Assembly (NCBI GenBank): GCA_035542775.1
Contig: DATKKX010000395.1
Location: 1 to 14,608, forward strand
DNA length: 14,608 nucleotides
Reading direction: 5' to 3'
Source of the DNA: DATKKX01 sp035542775
GTDB lineage: Bacteria; Planctomycetota; Phycisphaerae; UBA1845; UTPLA1
Part shown: positions 6,794 to 13,140 of the stretch, piece by piece
How the letters are laid out: the number at the start of each line of letters is the position of its first letter
Position numbering within the stretch: the stretch's first letter is position 1
The notes under the pieces: generated by a model
Seen by the model: only the letters and a program-made list of their open reading frames with translations
Told to the model about the DNA's origin: nothing
Database searches by the model: none
Translations under genes and position numbers: made by a program

Positions 6794-6892
6794 GGCTTTC
6801 CTCCCGGCACAACAGAATTGTGCAGGGCGCGCCGGCCTGCGGCCAGCAGAGACGCCGTGCAACCCGCGGACGATGAGCCGACTGACGGCGGG
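6794..6892. other. Intergenic between convergent glycosylase and small membrane-protein gene
   Basis: 99 nt with no gene. The right part forms one arm of an inverted repeat, CGACTGAC / GTCAGTCG (6879-6886 and 6892-6899, 5-nt loop), which straddles the stop codon of the small gene. It may act as a transcript-end structure for both converging genes, but no T-run follows on either strand. Confidence 0.45.
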
Positions 6893-7039
6893 TCAGTCGT
6901 TCATCTGCTTGCTCTTGTAAAGCTTGTACACAACGAGGATGACAATAAGGGCGAGTAGCAGGATGCCGTTTCGCAGGTTGAAGATGTAGCTTTCTTCTTG
7001 CGGGGCTTCCTGGGCCAGGATGAGTAGGTTTTGAATCAT
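6893..7039 (-). CDS. Small single-pass membrane protein (48 residues)
   Basis: A short gene, checked codon by codon. The ATG at 7037-7039 follows GTGAGGAGCAGAGGACC, giving a strong GAGGAG Shine-Dalgarno about 10 nt upstream, and the TGA is at 6893-6895. The product begins MIQNLLILAQEAPQEES. A hydrophobic stretch, GILLLALIVILVVY (about 25-38), is followed by a basic cluster, KLYKSKQ, so one membrane helix with a positively charged cytoplasmic C-terminus is predicted (N-out). The first ten residues are mildly hydrophobic, but there is no signal-peptidase site. A sigma70-like promoter lies at 7114-7142, so it has its own transcript 246 nt behind the ammonia-lyase. I do not recognise a family; the size and charge pattern fit small regulatory or accessory membrane proteins. 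Confidence 0.78.
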   Translation of the reverse strand: MIQNLLILAQEAPQEESYIFNLRNGILLLALIVILVVYKLYKSKQMND

Positions 7040-7285
7040 GGTCCTCTGCTCCTCACGAGAGCGACGTCAATGATTGATCCGTCCACGCCCGACCTTCCGG
7101 GCTTTGGGCTCTCCTGATAGCGAACCGCGGCCGGAATGTCAAGTCAAGCCGCTGAGGACGGCGACGGGCCGGAACGGAGGCGGCATTTGGCGTTTCTGAA
7201 CGGCGCGCATTTACCGGACGCCTCCTTTACCTGTTTTCGCCTTAATGTTCCGGTCGGCCCGATGCGTTGGTGGGGGCACGTATCG
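7040..7285. other. Intergenic region between ammonia-lyase and small gene
   Basis: 246 nt holding the promoter at 7114-7142. Upstream of it is a structured stretch with the outer arms GGAGGCG (7176-7182) and CGCCTCC (7219-7225) and an inner CGTT-TCTG-AACG hairpin, which could end or protect the ammonia-lyase transcript. A 23-codon frame (7139-7210, minus) with AAAGGAGG 10 nt upstream was seen, but I do not call it a gene. Confidence 0.4.
7114..7142 (-). promoter_or_regulatory. Sigma70-type promoter of the small membrane-protein gene
   Basis: On the minus strand a perfect TTGACA (7137-7142) and TATCAG (7114-7119) are separated by exactly 17 nt. The expected start near 7107 gives a leader of about 68 nt that holds a small hairpin (GCCCG / CGGGC) and the GAGGAG ribosome site of the 48-residue gene. 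Confidence 0.65.
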
Positions 7286-8857
7286 TTACGCAGGCACCTG
7301 CGGCCGGGGCAGATCCTTCATATCCCGAGCGAGCTGCAGCGGGCCTGTCCTGGCTTCCACAGCGTCCACAATAGTGCCATCCTCGACCATCTGGCGAATG
7401 GCCTCGATGTCCGGATAGAGGACACGATCGTCCTTGAGCGGTGGGACCTTGGTCCGGATGAGGTCGTAGGCCACGCCCGTGCCTTTGCCGGGGCGATGTC
7501 CGCCATGGAACTCATAGGCCTGGGCGGCGGACATCATTTCGATGGCCAGGACGGTGCGGACATTCCGCAGGATCTCGTTGCACTTGCGGACGGCGATGGG
7601 ACCCATGCTGACGTGATCCTCCTGATCGGCCGACACGCTGATCGAATCGACGGAGGCCGGATGGGAGAGGACCTTGTTCTCGGAGACCAGGGCTGCGGCC
7701 GTATACTGGGCGACCATCAAGCCGCTGTTCAAGCCCTTGCCTTCGACGAGGAAATCGGGAAGGCCGGAGAGCACGGGATTGAGCATGCGGTTGGTGTGCC
7801 GCTCGGAGAGGTTGGCCACTTCGGAGAGGGCGATGCACAGGAAGTCGATGGCCATGCCGATGTTCTGCCCGTGGAAGTTGCCGGCGGCGAAGTACTCGTT
7901 CTCTTCACCGAAGAACAGGGGATTGTCGGAGGCGGCGTTGGCTTCGGTGCTGACGATGTCCCGAACGTATTCAAGCGTATCCAGCGACGGGCCCATGATT
8001 TGCGGGGTGCAGCGCATGCTGTAGCCGTCCTGCACCTTGCCAGTCTTCTGGGCCATGATTTCGCTGTCGGCGAAGAGGCGCAGCAAATTGGCGGCGACGG
8101 CGTTCTGCCCGCGGAAGGGACGGACACGATGGACCAATGGATGGTAGGGGCGGGTAACGGCGCGGAGCGCATCCAGGGCCATGGCGCTGGCGATCATCGC
8201 ATTTTTCAGGAGCCATTCGGCATCGTGGACCAGCAAGGCGGCGCCGCCGGTCATCATCTGTGAGCCGTTAATCAGGCCCAGGCCCTCTTTGTAGGTGAGA
8301 TCGGTCGGCTTGACGCCGGCGCGTTTCATGGCCTCCTTGCCGGACATCAGCTCGCCCTTGTAGTAGGCCCGGCCTTCGCCGATGGCCACCTCGGCGAACT
8401 GGGAAAGCGGCGAGAGGTCACCGCTGGTGCCGACGGAGCCTTTCTCCTGGATGTAGGGCACGACGCCCTTATTGAGCATGTCCAGCACGGTTTCGACGAG
8501 GCAGACCCGGACGCCGGAGTAACCCTTGGACAGGGTGTTGGCACGGCAGGTCATGGCGGCCCGGACGACGTCTTGCGGAAACGGCGCGCCGGTGCCGGCG
8601 GAATGGCTGTAGATGATGCGGCGCTGAAGCTCGGCGCTCTGCTCGGCGGAGATGCGAATCCGGGCGAACTCGCCGATGCCGGTGGTGACGCCGTAGATCG
8701 CGACGTTGTCGGTGATGAACTTCTCGATCACGTCGCGGGACCGCTGCATTTTCTTTCGTGCCTCGGGTGATACGGAGACCTTGGCTCCGAGCCTAGCCAC
8801 GGCACAGATCTGCTCGATCGAAAGAGAATTACCGTCAAGTGCGACTTCTTTCATCAT
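7286..8857 (-). CDS. MIO-type histidine/aromatic amino acid ammonia-lyase with TSG triad
   Basis: 523 residues, the normal length for histidine ammonia-lyase (HutH) and its relatives; cytosolic tetramers in the family. The self-cyclising MIO triad is Thr144-Ser145-Gly146 (GTSGDLSPL) rather than the usual Ala-Ser-Gly. Counterparts of the HutH active-site residues are all present: Tyr55, His85, Asn197, Gln276, Tyr279, Arg282, Phe328 and Glu413 (QEDHVSMG). The Ser-His pair at 84-85 matches HutH more than the Phe-Leu of PAL or the His-Leu/His-Gln of TAL. That favours histidine to urocanate plus ammonia, but TSG enzymes that I recall include aminomutases, so the substrate stays open. No hutU, hutI or hutG is adjacent. 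The start ATG-ATG at 8857 has GAGAGGAT 5-8 nt upstream. Confidence 0.88.
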   Translation of the reverse strand: MMKEVALDGNSLSIEQICAVARLGAKVSVSPEARKKMQRSRDVIEKFITDNVAIYGVTTGIGEFARIRISAEQSAELQRRIIYSHSAGTGAPFPQDVVRAAMTCRANTLSKGYSGVRVCLVETVLDMLNKGVVPYIQEKGSVGTSGDLSPLSQFAEVAIGEGRAYYKGELMSGKEAMKRAGVKPTDLTYKEGLGLINGSQMMTGGAALLVHDAEWLLKNAMIASAMALDALRAVTRPYHPLVHRVRPFRGQNAVAANLLRLFADSEIMAQKTGKVQDGYSMRCTPQIMGPSLDTLEYVRDIVSTEANAASDNPLFFGEENEYFAAGNFHGQNIGMAIDFLCIALSEVANLSERHTNRMLNPVLSGLPDFLVEGKGLNSGLMVAQYTAAALVSENKVLSHPASVDSISVSADQEDHVSMGPIAVRKCNEILRNVRTVLAIEMMSAAQAYEFHGGHRPGKGTGVAYDLIRTKVPPLKDDRVLYPDIEAIRQMVEDGTIVDAVEARTGPLQLARDMKDLPRPQVPA

Positions 8858-8955
8858 CTTATCCTCTCAGGCGCTGCGACCAAAGCGGGCGACCTTCGGC
8901 GAGACATCATCAGGAGGAGTCGGGCTACGCCGATGGCCGCCATCTCTAAAGACCC

Positions 8956-9000
8956 CGGATTCGATCATCGGGAATGACCATGTCCGGCATGGCGAATCCG
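8956..9000 (-). ncRNA. Nested hairpin in the 5' leader of the ammonia-lyase mRNA
   Basis: The outer arms CGGATTCG (8956-8963) and CGAATCCG (8993-9000) are perfect 8-bp complements. Inside, CCATG / CATGG (8978-8982 and 8988-8992, 5-nt loop) is stacked directly on the right outer arm, leaving a 14-nt one-sided bulge. It lies within the predicted leader of about 187 nt, some 100 nt before the ribosome site. It does not match a riboswitch I know. Confidence 0.4.
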
Positions 9001-9050
9001 TGACTGTCTGACGCTGAACCCCGAGACGAGAGGCACGTTGATTCAAGGGC

Positions 9051-9059
9051 ATTATAGCA
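9051..9059 (-). promoter_or_regulatory. Extended -10 promoter of the ammonia-lyase gene
   Basis: The minus strand reads TGCTATAAT, a consensus extended -10 (TGn plus TATAAT). The -35 position is GC-rich and poor, as is tolerated with an extended -10. The predicted start near 9044 leaves a leader of about 187 nt before the ATG at 8857. Confidence 0.5.
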
Positions 9060-9283
9060 GGAGACCTTTCTGCGGCGGGATTCCCCAACCGGATGCGAAT
9101 CAGTCCGCAGGCCAATCCAGGGAACCAGCGTCTCGGTTCAGCCGTCGCGATCCGCCTGATTTCACACGATTCGTTGCGTTTGTGCAACTGCCGTGCCACA
9201 GCCTTGAGAGGGGTACCGGCAGGGCGCCAGCGGTTCCCGGCGGCGCCTTGCCTCGGGCATGTCGAGCGCTCCAGAATACGGCC

Positions 9284-9709
9284 ATGTCGACGAATGCCCC
9301 AACATCGTGCGATATCACGGTTCGGGTTCGATACGCGGAGAGCGATCCGATGGGCTACCTGCACCACTCCAAGTTCTTCGAGTACTTCGAGATGGGCCGC
9401 ACGGAGCTGCTCCGCCTAGCCGGGTTCCGGTACCGCGACCTGGAGGCCAAGGGGATCCTTTTTGCGGTAGCCAAGATCGAGTGCCGCTTCAAGGCGCCTG
9501 CGTACTACGACGATGAACTGGTCCTCACCACCCGCATTCAGCGGATCACTCGAGCGCGAATCGACCACGAATACGTCCTCCGGCGCGGCGACGCGGTCTT
9601 GTGCGAGGCGTCTTCGACGCTAGCCTGTATTGACCGCAGTGGCAGGTTGATCCCGATTCCGGATGAGATTTATGCCGAGACCGGTGCCGGACCGGCGAGT
9701 AAGCGATGA
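9284..9709 (+). CDS. Acyl-CoA thioesterase, YbgC/4-hydroxybenzoyl-CoA thioesterase family
   Basis: 141 residues, a full single hot-dog domain. The signature is RVRYAESDPMGYLHHSKFFEYFEMGRTELL (residues 14-43). Asp21 stands where the catalytic Asp of YbgC-type thioesterases lies; it is followed by Gly24, and His27/His28 cover the 'G-x-(V/L)-x-H' position. KAPAYYDDELVLTTRI and the strand after it complete the fold. The expected reaction is hydrolysis of a small or aromatic acyl-CoA in the cytosol; the substrate is unknown. The ATG at 9284 is the only start that gives the family N-terminus. The frame is open to 9038, but the added residues are arginine- and proline-rich and look non-coding. No clear Shine-Dalgarno is present. 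The DUF4261-like gene begins 15 nt after its stop. Confidence 0.9.
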   Translation: MSTNAPTSCDITVRVRYAESDPMGYLHHSKFFEYFEMGRTELLRLAGFRYRDLEAKGILFAVAKIECRFKAPAYYDDELVLTTRIQRITRARIDHEYVLRRGDAVLCEASSTLACIDRSGRLIPIPDEIYAETGAGPASKR

Positions 9710-9724
9710 GGTGGACGGACACGC

Positions 9725-10909
9725 GTGGTTTTCGTTTTCGCAGTCATTGGGTTGGCGGCTTCGGTGATGGCTCTATTGGGGCTCGCCGAGAGGCGGCGGC
9801 ACCGGGCGGCCCTACCGATTCACGCCTGTGCCCTGGTTCTCGTGACGCTGGCCTGGTGGGCAGGACACCTCAGGGCGATTGGTTGGGTCGCCGTGGCGGC
9901 CGCGAGCGGGATGGAACTGGCCGTGCTGGTCAGGCGATCCGTCGGCAATCGGCTTCTCGCTGAGTGTGGTGGCTCCGGCAAAGCCAGCGAGAGTGCCGTA
10001 ACATCAAGGGCCGTTGACAGGCCGTGCGACGCTGCGGATACCGGAGTCGGCGCCACGGCCGGGGCGGATAGCGCTGCGGTGCAGGTGCCGCCGGCTCCGA
10101 TGGCCCCTCCGTACACGACTTGCGCATTGCTCAGTGCCGCGTGGGAGCCTTCCGCCGAGGTCTTTCTGGCCTCCCTGCGGCGCGGCGGCCTGCGCGAAGC
10201 GGAAACGGCTGACAGGCCTGCCAGTGCCGGACCGATGCGGCTTCGGGTCGGTTCGATCGTGCTGGAGTTGACCCCCGCCGCCAAGCCAATACCGGCGAGT
10301 GAGATCGATTACGCCGCGTCCCAGTCCTGGGACTGGCCGGACGCCCTGAGCGCGGTTTCCGGCCATGCGGCGCACGTCCTGCTGACGACCCGAACGTCGA
10401 TGAACACTCCTCGAAGGGAGATAGTGCGCCTGCATAGCCGAGCTCACGCGGCGCTGGCTGAGTTCGCGCCGGTCGTCGGCGTCATGTGGCAGGATGCCGG
10501 GCGACTGGTCCCGTTTTCAGCGCCGGGCGACGACGCGACGGGTTCAGGCGAAGGGGCGGCGCCGATTGCCGTGTGCATCAATTTCCGGATGTTTCCGCCG
10601 AGCGAGGCAAGTCCGGACCAGTTCGTGTCGGACAGCGTGGGGCTGCACGGCTTCGGTCTGCCGGATCTCCAGATTGCGACGCCGGCCGAACCGGACGAGA
10701 CGGTCTCGAACGTGCTGTATCACTTGGCCGAGCGGTTCTTTTCCGACGGGTGTGAGATCGCGGACGGCAGCGAGATCGACCTCGCCCACCTGGGGCGCTG
10801 GCGGGCTGCCCGATGCCGGGCGAGCTTCGAGCCGGCCCGCGAGGTGATCGAACTCTCGCCGGTGAAGCCTGAGGCTGCGGAGGTTTCGCCGGAGACGGCC
10901 GCGGGCTGA
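9725..10909 (+). CDS. Membrane-anchored DUF4261-like protein
   Basis: 394 residues from a GTG at 9725; an ATG at 9767 would remove 14 residues. The N-terminus has two hydrophobic stretches (about 1-20 and 32-50) separated by a basic RRRHR patch, so a two-helix membrane anchor or hairpin is likely. Residues about 75-125 are a low-complexity Ala/Ser/Pro linker. The rest, from CALLSAAWEPSAEVF, resembles DUF4261: a beta-strand ending LRVGSIVLELTPAAKPIPASEID, a W-D-W region, HAAHVLLTTRT, then VVGVMWQDAGRLVP and a late VGLHGFGLPDLQI segment. The family function is unknown. The long membrane-attached N-terminus is unusual, since most relatives I recall are soluble. It shares the plus strand with the thioesterase and the MutT-like gene. 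Confidence 0.75.
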   Translation: MVFVFAVIGLAASVMALLGLAERRRHRAALPIHACALVLVTLAWWAGHLRAIGWVAVAAASGMELAVLVRRSVGNRLLAECGGSGKASESAVTSRAVDRPCDAADTGVGATAGADSAAVQVPPAPMAPPYTTCALLSAAWEPSAEVFLASLRRGGLREAETADRPASAGPMRLRVGSIVLELTPAAKPIPASEIDYAASQSWDWPDALSAVSGHAAHVLLTTRTSMNTPRREIVRLHSRAHAALAEFAPVVGVMWQDAGRLVPFSAPGDDATGSGEGAAPIAVCINFRMFPPSEASPDQFVSDSVGLHGFGLPDLQIATPAEPDETVSNVLYHLAERFFSDGCEIADGSEIDLAHLGRWRAARCRASFEPAREVIELSPVKPEAAEVSPETAAG

Positions 10910-10981
10910 CTCCATGCACGTGCACGGTGTCGGTCAGCGTGGTTACTTGATGAAGGCGGGAGTCAACGGACATAACACGCC
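10910..10981. other. 72-nt gap ahead of the MutT-like gene
   Basis: Contains a perfect 10-bp palindrome, TGCACGTGCA (10915-10924), just after the DUF4261 stop; it could be an operator-like site or chance. No promoter pair is convincing. The MutT-like gene has only a weak CGGA about 12 nt before its ATG. Confidence 0.35.
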
Positions 10982-11629
10982 ATGAAAGACATTGAACAGG
11001 TCCTCGTGGTACAGCGAAGCGTGTTTGACCAGATGGGGGCATTCCAGGGAATCGCTCCGGCGTCGGAGGGCTACCTGGAGCAACTCCTGTCTCCCGCCGT
11101 TCTCCGCTTTATCCCCAGACCCCAGGCGGAGGCTGATCCCGGCTATAAACAGCTCATTCCGTATGTCATCATGACGCACGGGGGGCGATACCTGAGCTAC
11201 GTGCGGGGCAGGCGGGCCGGCGAGCAACGGCTCGTGGGCTTGCGATCCATCGGCATCGGCGGCCACATCAATCCGGCGGACGAGATGGGCCTCTTCGATA
11301 AGAGCTATCGAGAGGCATATTTCGCGGCTGTTGCCCGCGAGGTGGCGGAAGAGGTGGTAGTCGCCAGCGAGCATACTGATCGGATCGTCGCCTTTCTGAA
11401 CGACGATTCCACCGAGGTCGGTCGCGTGCACCTCGGGGTCGTACACTTCTGGGAACTGAGCGGTCCGGATGTTCGCAAACGGGAGCAGATGATCACGGAG
11501 TTGCGTTTCATGAGCCCCGCGGAACTGCTGGCGGTGAAAGATACGATGGAATCCTGGTCGAGCTTATGTGTCGAGCATCTGGACGAGCTTGCGGCGACGA
11601 GCAGGACGGCCGGGGGCAGCGGGCTTTGA
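10982..11629 (+). CDS. MutT/Nudix-like phosphoesterase (COG4112-like)
   Basis: 215 residues. A Nudix-like box begins at SIGIGGHINPADEMG (Gly93, Gly94, His95) and reaches AREVAEEV (Arg119, Glu120, Glu123, Glu124). The canonical GX5EX7REUXEEXGU is stretched, because about 24 residues separate GGH from REVAEEV. This matches the 'predicted phosphoesterase (MutT family)' group, whose members have a GGHIN start. Strands before (YVIMTHGGRYLSYVRG) and after (VGRVHLGVVHFWEL) the box complete the Nudix sandwich. It would hydrolyse a nucleoside-diphosphate-linked or related phosphoester, substrate unknown. The N-terminal 60 residues (EQVLVVQRSVFDQMGAFQG) are a family extension. It ends 37 nt before the converging hemW. 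Confidence 0.83.
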   Translation: MKDIEQVLVVQRSVFDQMGAFQGIAPASEGYLEQLLSPAVLRFIPRPQAEADPGYKQLIPYVIMTHGGRYLSYVRGRRAGEQRLVGLRSIGIGGHINPADEMGLFDKSYREAYFAAVAREVAEEVVVASEHTDRIVAFLNDDSTEVGRVHLGVVHFWELSGPDVRKREQMITELRFMSPAELLAVKDTMESWSSLCVEHLDELAATSRTAGGSGL

Positions 11630-11643
11630 AAGCATGTTGAAAT

Positions 11644-11666
11644 CGCTGCTGTTTTCGCAGCCAGCG
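11644..11666. terminator. Hairpin between converging MutT-like and hemW genes
   Basis: CGCTGCTG (11644-11651) pairs with CAG-c-CAGCG (11658-11666): 8 base pairs with one bulged C and a 6-nt TTTTCG loop. It lies exactly between the two stop codons and could serve both transcripts. There is no T-run on either side, so Rho-independent activity is doubtful. Confidence 0.35.
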
Positions 11667-12842
11667 TTACGGCGAGTGTCGGGCGGGCGGCAGGAACTCG
11701 GCCATAACGCGGTTCGCCAGGAGGAGGCCGCGGCGGGTCAGGCGGATCGACGCGGGCGTGGTTTCCAGCAGGCCGTCGGCGCTCAATCGCTCGATCGCCG
11801 GCGAAAAGAAGGCGCGGGGATCGTGGCCCGTTCGGCGGCGGAACGTCTCGATGTCTATCCCCTCAATCAGGCGCAGCATCTGGATCGCGGTTTCGCAGGT
11901 TCGGGCGTCCTCCGGCAGTTTCTCCTCTTCCGCGACGATGCCGGCGGGATCGCTCTCCATGGCTGCGATATAACGCCGGACATCGGGCAAATTCTTGCGG
12001 CGCGTACCGTCGAGGTATGAGACCGCGGCCGGTCCGACGCCGAAATACTCACGGTTTTGCCAGTAGATCATGTTCGCCTGGCAGCGGCGGCCCGGCCGGG
12101 CGAAGTTGCTGATCTCATAGTGCTCAAAGCCCGCAGCGGTCAGGTCGTCGATGGTCAGCTCGAACATGTCCGCTTCGAGGTTCTCGTCACAGGCAGTGAC
12201 CGCTCCCTGCTCACGAAGCCGTGCCAGCGGAGTGCCCGGCTCGTAGGTCAAGGCGTAACAGGAGAGGTGTTCCGGAGCGAAATCGATGGCCTGCCGAATG
12301 GTGTCGCGCCACCGGTTCAAGGTCTGGCCAGGGATGGCATAGATCAGGTCGAGGCTGATGTTGGCGAAACCGGCGGCCCGGGCGGCGGCGATCGATCTGG
12401 GGATGTCGGCGGGACCATGGAGCCTTCCCAGGAAAGCCAGCTCGCGGGGATCGAAGGATTGCGCCCCCAGGGATAGTCGATTAACGCCATGGTTCCGGAG
12501 CAGGTCCAGCTTCAGCTCGTCGGCGCCGGCGGGATTGGCTTCGACGGAGAATTCCGCGACCTGGCCGGTTCGCGCCACGATTTCGTCCAGCAGGCCGCCC
12601 AGCGCGTCGGCGGGGAGGATGGTCGGCGTGCCTCCGCCGACGAAGATGCTGTCGACCGGCCGATGCGGATCACGGGTCGAGATTTCCCGGCGGATGGCTC
12701 GAACGAAGTCACCGAGCAGGTCGGTCGCCAGCGGGATGGAATAGAAGTCGCAGTATCGGCACTTGCCTGCACAGAAGGGTATGTGGCAGTACCATCCCAC
12801 GGGGCGGCCGGGCAGGGATGGCTGTTGTTCGTGGGCACCCAT
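11667..12842 (-). CDS. hemW: Radical SAM protein HemW (heme chaperone, HemN-like)
   Basis: 391 residues from the ATG at 12842. CHIPFCAGKCRYCDFYS holds the CX3CX2C cluster (Cys24, Cys28, Cys31). The residue after the third Cys is Asp-Phe rather than a fourth Cys, which marks HemW rather than HemN. SAM-binding GGGTPT (69-74), EANP (101-104) and DLIYAIPGQT (164-173) follow, then HYEISNFARPG and the C-terminal HemN domain. The region usually reading HNxxYW is ANMIYW here (Ala256, Asn257, Tyr260, Trp261). HemW is thought to deliver heme to respiratory enzymes, and older annotations call it oxygen-independent coproporphyrinogen III oxidase. The frame is open to 12968, but the extra N-terminal residues are low complexity; ATG 12851 is also possible. 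Minus-strand TAATAT 7 nt before the start may be a -10. Confidence 0.91.
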   Translation of the reverse strand: MGAHEQQPSLPGRPVGWYCHIPFCAGKCRYCDFYSIPLATDLLGDFVRAIRREISTRDPHRPVDSIFVGGGTPTILPADALGGLLDEIVARTGQVAEFSVEANPAGADELKLDLLRNHGVNRLSLGAQSFDPRELAFLGRLHGPADIPRSIAAARAAGFANISLDLIYAIPGQTLNRWRDTIRQAIDFAPEHLSCYALTYEPGTPLARLREQGAVTACDENLEADMFELTIDDLTAAGFEHYEISNFARPGRRCQANMIYWQNREYFGVGPAAVSYLDGTRRKNLPDVRRYIAAMESDPAGIVAEEEKLPEDARTCETAIQMLRLIEGIDIETFRRRTGHDPRAFFSPAIERLSADGLLETTPASIRLTRRGLLLANRVMAEFLPPARHSP

Positions 12843-13140
12843 AATGCACATATTACAGGGCTCGACGGGGCGGGGTCGCGGCCTGCGGCGACTTGGTGAT
12901 ACGGCGGCTGTGGTACGGTCCTGTTCGGCAAACGTCCGAATCCTTGGCCGGATGGGGAGGCTTCTCAAGCCGGGCAGGTGGGAGACCGAGGATTGGCAGC
13001 CGCGGGCAATCGAGGCGTTTTGCTTGATATGCGACGAGATTCCCGCTAGATTGAAGGTTGTGGTCGGCGAGGGAGGGTGAGGAGCGCGCGCCTTGCGACG
13101 CGACGAGTCCGTCAGTGCGCCGGTACGTCAAGGGATCGCC
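12843..13140. promoter_or_regulatory. Divergent control region of hemW and the FHA gene
   Basis: 298 nt without a supported gene. On the plus strand it holds the FHA promoter (13024-13052) and an AAGGGA ribosome site just before 13141. On the minus strand TAATAT / TGTAAT boxes lie within 10 nt of the hemW start. Confidence 0.5.
13024..13052 (+). promoter_or_regulatory. Sigma70-type promoter of the FHA gene
   Basis: TTGATA (13024-13029) and TAGATT (13047-13052) are separated by 17 nt, matching five and four positions of the consensus hexamers. The predicted start near 13059 gives a leader of about 82 nt. Confidence 0.5.

Larger units (their letters stand above)
8858..9283. promoter_or_regulatory. 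Divergent control region of ammonia-lyase and thioesterase genes
   Basis: 426 nt without a gene. Minus strand: an extended -10 (9051-9059) and a nested hairpin leader (8956-9000) serve the ammonia-lyase. The plus-strand part (about 9060-9283) should hold the thioesterase promoter, but I could not find a convincing -35/-10 pair or a Shine-Dalgarno. Open frames cross it on both strands without family signal. Confidence 0.5.

Noticed and set aside
7139..7210. 23-codon minus-strand frame with AAAGGAGG 10 nt upstream
   Set aside because: Its product is short and Pro/Arg-rich with no helix or signal, and it overlaps the -35 box of the next gene. The purine-rich stretch is also one arm of a hairpin. 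It could be a leader peptide, but the support is too thin.
7136..8263. 375-codon plus-strand frame
   Set aside because: It is antisense to the ammonia-lyase, whose active-site residues are fully conserved; the plus-strand product is Gly/His/Asp-rich with no family signal.
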